From assembly GCA_037440525.1 (NCBI GenBank), contig JBBITW010000085.1, positions 1-15,097 of the forward strand: DNA of 15,097 nucleotides, in the 5' to 3' direction. Position numbers and translations under genes: made by a program. Position 1 is the first letter of the stretch; each line of letters starts with the position of its first letter. The notes below the pieces were generated by a model that was given only the letters and a program-made list of their open reading frames with translations, was not told where the DNA came from and ran no database searches. The DNA comes from JBBITW01 sp037440525 (GTDB lineage Bacteria > Desulfobacterota > BSN033 > UBA1163). Below, one piece after another: positions 6,429 through 13,660 of the stretch.

Positions 6429-7937
6429 ATGCTTAAAAATGGAGGAGAATATTTTGATAGGTTAAAGAGGATGAGGCCAAATATTTATATGGGGGGCAGT
6501 AAGGTTGATAGAACAGATGAGAGGCTTGGGCCAGGAATATATGTAATCAGTGAGACATTCAACCTGGCACATGATCAAGCATATGAAAACCTATGCACAG
6601 CAATTTCTCATCTTTCTGGAGAAAAGATTAACAGATTCTGTCATATACACCAGAGTACGGACGACCTGATTAAGAAGCAAGAGATGACAAGGGCCCTTTG
6701 CCATAGAACAGGTGGATGTATCCAGAGGTGTATGGGGGTAGACGCACTAAATGCCCTTTCAATCGTTACATACGCTATGGATATGGCTTTGGGGGCAGAG
6801 ATATATCCCAATTTTTTAAATTACCTTAAATATTTTCAGGAGAATGATCTGGTAGCAGCCTGTGCTCAGACCGATGCCAAAGGAGATAGACTCAAGAGAC
6901 CCCATGAGCAGGAGGATCCTGATTTATACGTCAGAATTATTGAAAGCAGACCTGATGGTATTGTTGTCAGAGGAGCAAAAAATCATGCCTCCATCACTCC
7001 CTATGCTGATGAGATTATAGTTACACCCACAAGGTTGATGACTGATAAGGACTCAGATTACGCAGTATCATTTGCAATCCCCGCAGATACAGAAGGGGTG
7101 AAGATCCTTTCACTTCCTACCTCTCACCACAAGAGGGATTATCTTGAAGCCCCTATTTCAAGATTGGGTGATGCTCAGGGATTTGTCATTTTCGATGATG
7201 TTTTTGTTCCGAGAGAACGTGTATTCATGGACGGGAAGGGAGATCCGAGGCAGGTTAGATATGCTGGTTTCCTTGCACTCCTTTTTGCACTATTTCACAG
7301 ACATTCATACACAGGATGTAAGCCCGCAATGACGGAGATCATTGCAAGTGCTGCGGCGCTGGTAGCTGAATATAATGGTATTGAAAGGCAATCCCATGTG
7401 AGAGAGAAGATATCCCACCTGATATGTATTGCTGAACTTGTATATGCAGCAGGCAAAGAAAGTGCCTACAGGGCAGAGAGGTCTTCCTCAGGGACATTTA
7501 TCCCTGACGAAGTGCTGACAAATGCTGCAAGGAAGATGGCCGGTGAATCAATCTATGATGAATATAAGATCCTGGCTGACCTTGCTGGAGGTTTATGTGC
7601 AACCATCCCTCTCGAGAAGGAATTCTTTTCAGAAGAGACAGCTGAACTTGCAAATAAATACCTGAAGAGAAATCCCAAAATATCTCCAGAAAAAATCCAC
7701 CGATGCTTCCGTGGAATACAGGACCTTGTTGTTTCGGATTATGGTGCCTTTCAACAGGTCGGAGGACTTCATGGTGGTGGTTCACCCCAGATGGAAAGTA
7801 TTGCAATGATGTCGAGGTACGATCTTGAAGGATTAAAGAGTATAGCAAAATATCTTTTTGGAATTGAGAGTGAGTTACCAATATACCTTAGACCTACAGT
7901 AACACCAAGAAAAATCCTTGAAAGAGAGGGTATATAA
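6429..7937 (+). CDS. 4-hydroxybutyryl-CoA dehydratase / vinylacetyl-CoA isomerase family protein (AbfD-like)
   Basis: Flavin and [4Fe-4S] protein of the 4-hydroxyphenylacetate 3-hydroxylase superfamily, 502 residues, full length. The ligands that distinguish the radical dehydratase from the flavin monooxygenases are present. C97-IQR-C101 and H290-RHSYTG-C297 correspond to C99, C103, H292 and C299 of the Clostridium aminobutyricum enzyme with a constant offset of two. Q99, Y294 and K298 also align with active-site residues known there. Characterised members turn 4-hydroxybutyryl-CoA into crotonyl-CoA through a ketyl radical and isomerise vinylacetyl-CoA; they are oxygen-sensitive. The family is broad and the true substrate may be another 4-hydroxyacyl-CoA. 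It is first in an operon with an alcohol dehydrogenase and PyrK/PyrD. Start ATG 6429 behind AGGAGG. No acyl-CoA transferase or ligase is in the window. Confidence 0.9.
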   Translation: MLKNGGEYFDRLKRMRPNIYMGGSKVDRTDERLGPGIYVISETFNLAHDQAYENLCTAISHLSGEKINRFCHIHQSTDDLIKKQEMTRALCHRTGGCIQRCMGVDALNALSIVTYAMDMALGAEIYPNFLNYLKYFQENDLVAACAQTDAKGDRLKRPHEQEDPDLYVRIIESRPDGIVVRGAKNHASITPYADEIIVTPTRLMTDKDSDYAVSFAIPADTEGVKILSLPTSHHKRDYLEAPISRLGDAQGFVIFDDVFVPRERVFMDGKGDPRQVRYAGFLALLFALFHRHSYTGCKPAMTEIIASAAALVAEYNGIERQSHVREKISHLICIAELVYAAGKESAYRAERSSSGTFIPDEVLTNAARKMAGESIYDEYKILADLAGGLCATIPLEKEFFSEETAELANKYLKRNPKISPEKIHRCFRGIQDLVVSDYGAFQQVGGLHGGGSPQMESIAMMSRYDLEGLKSIAKYLFGIESELPIYLRPTVTPRKILEREGI

Positions 7938-8026
7938 ACCTAAATTGGGCATTTTTATCCACCTGCAGAAAGGAAATCATTTTTCTGAGTGAATTAACTA
8001 AGGAAGAAGGATATCTGGGGGATATT

Positions 8027-9091
8027 ATGAAGGCATTACTCCAATATGGTGGAAAGGATATGAGATTGGAGGATGTCCCTGAACCAGAACCAGGTTTAGA
8101 TGAGGTGAAGATAAAGGTGAAGTGGTGTGGTATTTGTGGCTCCGATGTCCATGAATATCAGGGATTACCGGGGCTACTCCCAATAAAGAAACCACATCCC
8201 GGGACAGGGAAGATGGTTCCCATTATTGGTGGACATGAATTTTCAGGAGATGTAGTAAAGGTTGGAGATGAAGTGAAAGATATAAACCCTGGGGATAGAG
8301 TAACAGTTAAGGTCATCCTTCCCTGTTATAAATGTTACTATTGTAAGCAAGGCAAGTATCTTTATTGCGATGTGATAGGTGCTATTGGAAGTGCCCGGGA
8401 TGGTGCCTTTGCAGAGTTCATTACTGTGCCACATAGGAATGTATATAAATTACCTGAGAATGTTACTTATGAAATGGGTGCATTTACAGAGCCCCTTGCC
8501 TGTGCATTAAGGGGAGTAAAGAGAAGCAGATTAAAGCCAGGCTCAACGATTAGCATAATAGGTGCAGGACCAATAGGTTTACTAACGATTCAGGTGGCGA
8601 TGGCATATGGAGCAGAAAATATTATCGTTTTTGAGAGGCTTCCAAAAAGGATTAGATTGGCAAAAGAACTTGGAGCCAGAGAAGTTATCAATCCCGATGA
8701 AGTGAATCCTGAAAAGGCAATAGTTGAGTTGACCGAGGGAAGGAGGGCAGATACTGTCTTTGAGTGTGCAGGTCCATGTGAAGCAATGTTACTTGCTGAA
8801 AAGGTTTGTGGGAAAGGTGGAACAATCGTAGAACTTGGTGTAATGGTTAATCCCTGTCCCTTTCCATTCTCAAGCTTACACATGCGGGAGAAGACAATAA
8901 TCACGAGCAATAGCTGTGATGAAGAATATACTGAAGCAATCTCCCTTTTAGCCAGTGGAAAGGTTAAATGTGATCCTTTAATGATCAGTTCAAAAATAAG
9001 CCTTGATGATATACTGGAAAAGGGGTTTGAGGAACTGTCAGGAGAAAGAAGGTCAGAACACTGTAAGATACTCGTATCTCCAGAATTATAA
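8027..9091 (+). CDS. Zinc-dependent medium-chain alcohol dehydrogenase (butanediol/threonine/sorbitol dehydrogenase type)
   Basis: NAD(P)-dependent oxidoreductase of the MDR superfamily, 354 residues. Catalytic zinc ligands are C37 in CGICGSD, H70-E71 in GGHE, and probably E155 in FTEPLACA. The structural zinc lobe is C100, C103, C106 and C114. The Rossmann motif GAGPIG is at 179-184. The insertion between GSDVHEYQG and GGHEFSG, with HPGTG, resembles (R,R)-butanediol dehydrogenases, but threonine or polyol dehydrogenase activity cannot be separated by eye. The start ATG 8027 follows TGGGGG (8016-8021). The 89-bp gap after the dehydratase gene holds only a weak CAGAAA/TTTCTG hairpin, with no T-run, so transcription probably continues. 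In this operon it could oxidise or reduce a hydroxyacid or alcohol linked to the dehydratase step; that is inference. Confidence 0.88.
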   Translation: MKALLQYGGKDMRLEDVPEPEPGLDEVKIKVKWCGICGSDVHEYQGLPGLLPIKKPHPGTGKMVPIIGGHEFSGDVVKVGDEVKDINPGDRVTVKVILPCYKCYYCKQGKYLYCDVIGAIGSARDGAFAEFITVPHRNVYKLPENVTYEMGAFTEPLACALRGVKRSRLKPGSTISIIGAGPIGLLTIQVAMAYGAENIIVFERLPKRIRLAKELGAREVINPDEVNPEKAIVELTEGRRADTVFECAGPCEAMLLAEKVCGKGGTIVELGVMVNPCPFPFSSLHMREKTIITSNSCDEEYTEAISLLASGKVKCDPLMISSKISLDDILEKGFEELSGERRSEHCKILVSPEL

Positions 9092-9109
9092 ATAATAAAA
9101 GAGGAATAG

Positions 9110-9913
9110 ATGATCGCAGAAGTATTATCGAATAGAGAGGTATCTGAATTTTATTATAAAATGGAGTTGATCTGCCCCGAGCTGGAGGAGGTTGTAATCC
9201 CCGGGCAATTCATGATGCTCAGGGTTAGAGATGGCTATGAACCATATCTCAGGAGACCATTCAGTTTTTATGGAATTAAAACTTTAAATGGACTGAGGAG
9301 TTTTGAAATACTCTACAAAGTGGTTGGAACTGGGACGCGGATGATGAAAGAGATAAAACCTAAGGAAAGTTTAGATATAATTGCCCCGCTTGGAAATGGT
9401 TTCTCAATCCCCGAGGATGTCAAGAGAGCCATTATTGTTTCAGGAGGAATAGGTTTGGCCCCTTTGGTGTTCCTGGCCGAATCCATCAGAAAGAATAATA
9501 AAGCAGAGATAATCTTTTTACATGGAGGACAGAGCAGAAAGGACATCATCGATATTGAGAGGATAGAGAAGGTTTCTTCGGATATAAGGATATGTACAGA
9601 AGATGGAAGTATGGGCTCAAAGATGCTCGTTACTGAATTGCTTATTGAATATTTAGAAAACTCTGTTGAAAATACTCAAGGAATCATATTCTCCTGCGGA
9701 CCAAAGGCAATGCTAAAGATCGTCTCTTCGATTGCAGGCAGGTTTAATATTCCCTGTCAGGTCAGTTTAGAGAGCTTTATGGCATGCGGTTTCGGGGCAT
9801 GCCTTGGATGTGCGCTGAAGGTATATCAAGAAAGAAGTAACGAGATAATGTATGAAAGGGTCTGCAAGGAAGGGCCAGTATTTGATTCGAGGAGGATAAT
9901 CTGGGATGAATGA
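9110..9913 (+). CDS. pyrK: Dihydroorotate dehydrogenase electron-transfer subunit (PyrK-like)
   Basis: FAD and [2Fe-2S] protein of the ferredoxin-reductase superfamily that links NAD(H) to the FMN subunit PyrD in class 1B dihydroorotate dehydrogenases. It has 267 residues, the normal length. The FAD-binding motif RRPFSF is at 49-54 and the nucleotide-binding loop SGGIGLAPL at 111-119. The C-terminal cluster ligands are C226-GFGA-C231-LG-C234 and C252 in ERVCKEGPVF; the spacing matches Lactococcus PyrK. It lies 18 bp after the alcohol dehydrogenase and its last codons overlap the start of the PyrD-like gene by 8 bp, so the two subunits are translationally coupled. Placement in a catabolic-looking operon with no other pyr genes leaves open that the pair oxidises or reduces a substrate other than dihydroorotate. 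Confidence 0.9.
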   Translation: MIAEVLSNREVSEFYYKMELICPELEEVVIPGQFMMLRVRDGYEPYLRRPFSFYGIKTLNGLRSFEILYKVVGTGTRMMKEIKPKESLDIIAPLGNGFSIPEDVKRAIIVSGGIGLAPLVFLAESIRKNNKAEIIFLHGGQSRKDIIDIERIEKVSSDIRICTEDGSMGSKMLVTELLIEYLENSVENTQGIIFSCGPKAMLKIVSSIAGRFNIPCQVSLESFMACGFGACLGCALKVYQERSNEIMYERVCKEGPVFDSRRIIWDE

Positions 9914-10829
9914 TTTCCCTGACATCTCAGTTCGGCTCGGAAGATTGCATTTAAAGAATCCTGTGATGCTCGCTTCAGGCACATCTGGATATGGAGAGGA
10001 GTATAAACGATTTATTGATCTCAACCAGATAGGGGGTATCATTGTTAAAGGGACTTCGCTTGAGCCCAAATTGGGGAACCCTCCAGCAAGGATTTATGAG
10101 ACCGCAGGTGGGATGCTCAATTCAATCGGTTTGCAGAATGTGGGTGTCGAGAGATTTATTAGAGAGAAACTACCTCTATTGAAGAGCGTAGATACAAAGG
10201 TCATTGTGAACATTTTTGGTAATAGTATTGAGGATTATGTTGAGGTGGCAAGGAGGTTGGATGGGGTTGAGGGAATATCGGCACTGGAGATGAACATCTC
10301 CTGTCCAAATGTAAAAGAGGGTTGTATGTTATTCGGGACTGATGCAGGGCAGACCTATAGGGTTGTCAGGTCTGTTCGGGAGATAACAAAATTACCATTG
10401 ATGGTGAAATTATCTCCAAATGTGACGGATATTGTTTCCATTGCAAGGGCAGCGGTTGATGGAGGTGCAGAGATAATATCACTGATTAATTGCCTATCAG
10501 GGATGGCAGTGGATATAAAGGGACGAAGACCTGTTTTGGGATTCATTGTTGGGGGACTTTCCGGACCTGCCATAAAACCTGTGGCTCTGAGAATGGTATG
10601 GGAGGTCTATAATGCTCGTCTTGGAGTCCCAATAGTAGGGATTGGAGGGATTACAACATCCCTCGACGCAATTGAATTTATGATTGTTGGTGCATCAGCC
10701 ATCCAGATTGGAACAGCAAATTTAATTGATCCCTGTGTCTCAATAAAGGTGATTGAAGGGTTAAAAACTTATTGCAGAGAGAATGGAATATGGAATATCT
10801 CTGAGTTAGTCGGGACATTAAAGTTCTAA
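9906..10829 (+). CDS. pyrD: Dihydroorotate dehydrogenase class 1B catalytic subunit (PyrD-like)
   Basis: FMN-dependent TIM-barrel dehydrogenase, 307 residues, partner of the preceding PyrK-like subunit. Diagnostic motifs are KGTSLEPKLGNPPARIYET (48-66), GGMLNSIGLQN (68-78), NISCPN (130-135) with the class 1 catalytic base C133, VKLSPN (167-172), GGLSGPAIKP (216-225) and GIGGI (245-249) near the phosphate of FMN. Two positions look unusual: the normally conserved INT before the GM motif is I194-N195-C196, and KEGG after the catalytic loop is KEGC (C140). Both lie near the active site in known structures. It starts at ATG 9906, inside pyrK, with GAGGAGG about 10 nt upstream. It converges with the amidohydrolase gene; only 6 bp separate the stops and I see no terminator hairpin there. 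Confidence 0.9.
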   Translation: MNDFPDISVRLGRLHLKNPVMLASGTSGYGEEYKRFIDLNQIGGIIVKGTSLEPKLGNPPARIYETAGGMLNSIGLQNVGVERFIREKLPLLKSVDTKVIVNIFGNSIEDYVEVARRLDGVEGISALEMNISCPNVKEGCMLFGTDAGQTYRVVRSVREITKLPLMVKLSPNVTDIVSIARAAVDGGAEIISLINCLSGMAVDIKGRRPVLGFIVGGLSGPAIKPVALRMVWEVYNARLGVPIVGIGGITTSLDAIEFMIVGASAIQIGTANLIDPCVSIKVIEGLKTYCRENGIWNISELVGTLKF

Positions 10830-10835
10830 TGAATT

Positions 10836-12323
10836 CTATTCAGATTCTTTTAGTACCATATCAGAATACATCTCTCGTAAGGCATCTTCCAGAATTTTCG
10901 TCTTTTTTAATTCAAATCTTATACGGTCATTAATTTCCTCTTTTTTGGAGAGGGCTCGTGAATAGATCTTATCCTCATCGATTTTTGTTAGCCGACCATT
11001 TTCCAATACAATCTCGCCTCCAACGATTACTATTGAAACAGAATTACCATTTTCAGAAAATACAAGCTGATTGATTACATTATTAAGTGGGATAAATGGA
11101 TAAGACCTTTTCTTGAGCAATACCAGATCGGCCAGTTTTCCCTTTTCAATTGAGCCTATTTCTTTTTCCAGTCCGCAGGTTTTTGCCCCATTTATAGTGG
11201 CCATTTTGAAGGATTCCTCTGCAGATATCCACTGGTTGTAATCAAAATTGCTCAGGTTGTGAATCAATGAAGAAAGTTTCATTGCCTCAAACATATTTTG
11301 ACTATCATTACTTGCTGAGCCATCGGAGCCGAGTGAGACATTTACTCCAGAATTTAGAAGTAACCTCAGTGGTGCCAATCCACTTCCAAGCTTGAGATTG
11401 CTTGCAGGGAGGTGAATTGTAGATACACCACAGTCAGCAAGGATCTTGATGTCTTCCTTAGAAATCCAGATGACATGGGCAAAAGAGAGATTTGGCGAAA
11501 GAAAACCAATATCAAAAAGATGTTCTATGATCGTTCTTCGACTGTAGATCTTCTGAGCATGAATTTTTTGAATCCTTGTTTCTGCCACATGTGTATGAGT
11601 CATGACACCAAAATCTAAGGCGATCTGTTTTGAAGCTTTTAACAGTTGATCAGAACAACGTTGAGGGGCAGAGGGTCCAATAATTGGATAGATTCTTGGA
11701 TGGTAGGAAGAGAAGGTTTTTAAAAAATTCCTACAGTCTTCCAAAATCGCTTCACGTGATTTTGTTTCGTCTGCAGTAATGCCTTCCATGATTTTATGGG
11801 CATTCATATTGAGGTTGTTTTTCTTTATCGGGATTGTCTCTTCATATTTCATATCAGAGATTGTATAGGCCACCACTCCACGGATACCTGAATCAATTAA
11901 AGAATTTATAACTACATTTGCCCCTTTAAAGTCCAGTTGAAGCGGGCTATCAAAATGGTCCAGAAGGGTTGTTACTCCATTGTGTAACATTTCTATTGCC
12001 CCGAGCATGGAGGAGATATAAAGGGAACTCTCATCATATGTTCTGAGCGCTGCTCTATAGTATTGCCTCCATATCTCAAGAGGCAGTTTCTGAAACATTC
12101 CGCGAAGAAGATTCTGGGTGGAATGTGTATGAGAATTTATTAGCCCTGGTATGGCGATCATATCTTCAGCACGGATCACCTTTTTAAATTGGGTTTCATC
12201 CCAGCTTCTGGAAGGACCAATGAAAATGATTCGATCATTTTTTACAACAATATCTGAGTGTTTGATTATTTCATCCCGGTTATTCATTGTTACTGCCAAA
12301 GGCCCTGTAATTAATATATCCAT
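10836..12323 (-). CDS. Amidohydrolase, ATZ/TRZ and S-adenosylhomocysteine/cytosine deaminase-like
   Basis: Metal-dependent hydrolase or deaminase of the amidohydrolase superfamily, 495 residues. The mononuclear metal site is visible as H65-T-H67 in INSHTHS, H245 in THTHVAET and D334 in LGSDG, with E248 and H283 as catalytic residues. The beta-sandwich ends of the family are present (MDILITG at the N-terminus, KGKLADLVLL near the C-terminus). SDGSASNDSQNMFEAMK is typical of the branch that includes triazine hydrolases and SAH/MTA deaminases. It releases ammonia or another leaving group from a heterocycle or nucleoside; the exact substrate cannot be told. A charged, probably helical C-terminal tail of about 45 residues follows the domain. 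ATG 12323 is preceded by AGGGGAGA. It is divergent from the TTT genes and may share their control. Confidence 0.88.
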   Translation of the reverse strand: MDILITGPLAVTMNNRDEIIKHSDIVVKNDRIIFIGPSRSWDETQFKKVIRAEDMIAIPGLINSHTHSTQNLLRGMFQKLPLEIWRQYYRAALRTYDESSLYISSMLGAIEMLHNGVTTLLDHFDSPLQLDFKGANVVINSLIDSGIRGVVAYTISDMKYEETIPIKKNNLNMNAHKIMEGITADETKSREAILEDCRNFLKTFSSYHPRIYPIIGPSAPQRCSDQLLKASKQIALDFGVMTHTHVAETRIQKIHAQKIYSRRTIIEHLFDIGFLSPNLSFAHVIWISKEDIKILADCGVSTIHLPASNLKLGSGLAPLRLLLNSGVNVSLGSDGSASNDSQNMFEAMKLSSLIHNLSNFDYNQWISAEESFKMATINGAKTCGLEKEIGSIEKGKLADLVLLKKRSYPFIPLNNVINQLVFSENGNSVSIVIVGGEIVLENGRLTKIDEDKIYSRALSKKEEINDRIRFELKKTKILEDALREMYSDMVLKESE

Positions 12324-12361
12324 ATAGGTCTCCCCTTTATTTAGATTATTTTTTAGACCTC

Positions 12362-12460
12362 TGAAAAAGTATTAAAAACTATTCTTATAGACTGGGGATA
12401 GGGGGGTGGAAAAACCTTCGAACGGATACCGACCTTCCCAGTCATTTCAGGATTTTTTCA
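12362..12460. repeat. Imperfect inverted-repeat element, about 100 bp
   Basis: The outer arms TGAAAAA (12362-12368) and TTTTTCA (12454-12460) and the inner arms GACTGGG (12390-12396) and CCCAGTC (12437-12443) make a nested imperfect palindrome. It sits in the gap between the divergent amidohydrolase and TTT genes. It contains copy 2 of the 20-bp repeat (12439-12458). It could be a small non-autonomous mobile element or a structured leader; I see no coding sequence in it. Confidence 0.45.
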
Positions 12461-12471
12461 ACCCTTTTTTC

Positions 12472-12540
12472 CCCTCTTGACTATTTAGATATTTTATTAT
12501 AGAAAAGTTTATGCATGAAATAAATTTAATTTCAAGAGGG
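12472..12540. promoter_or_regulatory. Inverted repeat with a weak promoter candidate upstream of the TTT genes
   Basis: CCCTCTTGA (12472-12480) and its exact complement TCAAGAGGG (12532-12540) are separated by 51 bp. The first arm overlaps a possible -35 box, TTGACT (12477-12482). A -10 candidate, TATAGA (12498-12503), lies only 15 bp further on, so the promoter is weakly supported. The paired arms could be two half-sites for a regulator bound across the promoter. Confidence 0.35.
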
Positions 12541-12554
12541 ATTTTAAAAATCCC
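12538..12554. promoter_or_regulatory. 17-bp dyad, possible operator
   Basis: GGGATTTT-A-AAAATCCC is a perfect 8+1+8 palindrome that ends 38 bp before the start of the TTT solute-binding gene. It directly abuts the TCAAGAGGG arm. It has no T-run after it, so it is not a terminator. A transcription-factor site is a reasonable guess, with no regulator gene in the window to pair it with. Confidence 0.4.
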
Positions 12555-12592
12555 AGAATCTAAATTTAAGGTTTTAAAGAAAGGAGGAAGAT

Positions 12593-13618
12593 ATGTTAAA
12601 GAAGATGATGTATAATTTATTAATCCTTACGCTCATTTTTATCCCTCTTATTGCCTTTGGGGCTACCTCGTTTTATGAAGGAAAAACTATTCGGATCATT
12701 GTTGGGTATTCTCCAGGAGGCGGTTACGATGCATATTCAAGGTTGATTGCAAGGCACCTGGGAAAACATATTCCAGGCAATCCCACTGTTATTGTTGAAA
12801 ATATGCCTGGAGCAGGAAGCCTCATCGCAGCGAATCATCTCTTTAAAATTGCAAAACCTGATGGTCTAACAATTGCCACTTTTAATGGAGGTCATTTTTT
12901 TGGACAGATATTTGGAAACCCAGGGATTGAGTTTGATGCGAGAAGGTTTGAGTTCATTGCTGCACCTGGAAGTGATGATGTAGCTTACGTTATGAGTAAA
13001 GCCAGCGGGATTACAAGCATTGAGAAATGGATGGCCTCTAAGACCCCGGTTAAAATGGGTGGAACTGCACCTGGAACTCATACACCGAATAATGCAATAA
13101 GGATTGTGGAGGCTGCCCTTGGACTTCCTATTCAGCTTGTATCAGGATATAAGGGGACGGCTGATATACGTCTCGCAGTGGAGAGTGGAGAGCTTGCAGG
13201 AAGTGCATGGTGGTGGGAATCAATAAAAGCAACATGGCGAAAGGGAATAGAATCTGGTGAGATTGTGCCTGTTCTTCAGGCTGTTCCAAAACCACTCCCA
13301 GACATTCCAAAAGTTCCTCTTGCAATAAATCTGGCAAAGTCTGAGGAGAGTCGCAAGCTCATCGAGGTTGGAATTCATGGAGGAAGTCTCATCGCCAGAC
13401 CCTACGTCCTTCCCCCTGGCACACCAAAAGATCGGGTGGAAATATTACGAAGGGCTTTTCGAGAAACCTTCCGTGATAAAGAGTGTATTGCGGAGGGAGA
13501 AAAGTCAAAACTTATCTTTTCACCTGTTACGGCGGAGGAATTGGAGAGAGTTGTAGAAGGGCTTTTTAAACTGAATCCTTCTCTGGTTGGAAAACTAAAA
13601 GAGATCACCTCAAAATAG
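12593..13618 (+). CDS. TTT transporter periplasmic solute-binding protein (TctC/Bug family)
   Basis: Extracytoplasmic receptor of a tripartite tricarboxylate transporter, 341 residues. The N-terminus has a signal peptide: KK at 3-4, a hydrophobic core at about 8-22, and probable cleavage near residues 23-25 (AFGAT). Family motifs follow: KTIRIIVGYSPGGGYDAYSRLIARHLGKHIPG, with the phosphate-loop-like SPGGG, then ENMPGAGSLIAANHLF, and the late PYVLPPGTPKDRVEILRRAF. Known Bug proteins bind carboxylates or related small polar molecules; several residues typical of short carboxylate binders are not obvious here, and the ligand is unknown. The start ATG 12593 follows AAGGAGG (12581-12587). The permease gene begins 42 bp downstream. 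The neighbouring amidohydrolase and PyrK/PyrD genes suggest, without proving, a heterocyclic acid as cargo. Confidence 0.92.
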   Translation: MLKKMMYNLLILTLIFIPLIAFGATSFYEGKTIRIIVGYSPGGGYDAYSRLIARHLGKHIPGNPTVIVENMPGAGSLIAANHLFKIAKPDGLTIATFNGGHFFGQIFGNPGIEFDARRFEFIAAPGSDDVAYVMSKASGITSIEKWMASKTPVKMGGTAPGTHTPNNAIRIVEAALGLPIQLVSGYKGTADIRLAVESGELAGSAWWWESIKATWRKGIESGEIVPVLQAVPKPLPDIPKVPLAINLAKSEESRKLIEVGIHGGSLIARPYVLPPGTPKDRVEILRRAFRETFRDKECIAEGEKSKLIFSPVTAEELERVVEGLFKLNPSLVGKLKEITSK

Positions 13619-13660
13619 TATAGCGTTCCCATTTTCTTCTGTTAAGAAGGATTTCTTCTG

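Noticed and set aside
7498..7881. 127-codon open frame on the minus strand inside the AbfD-like gene
   Set aside because: Antisense shadow of a full-length conserved enzyme; no recognisable domain.
6429..7937. 4-hydroxyphenylacetate 3-monooxygenase (HpaB) as the product
   Set aside because: The CxxxC and HxxxxxxC cluster ligands point to the [4Fe-4S] dehydratase branch, which the monooxygenases lack.
7966..7987. Possible terminator between the dehydratase and alcohol dehydrogenase genes (CAGAAA/TTTCTG)
   Set aside because: The stem is only six A/T-rich pairs and no T-run follows, so it should not end transcription.
10830..10835. Terminator between convergent pyrD and amidohydrolase genes
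   Set aside because: Only 6 bp separate the stops and no stem with a T-run is visible on either side.
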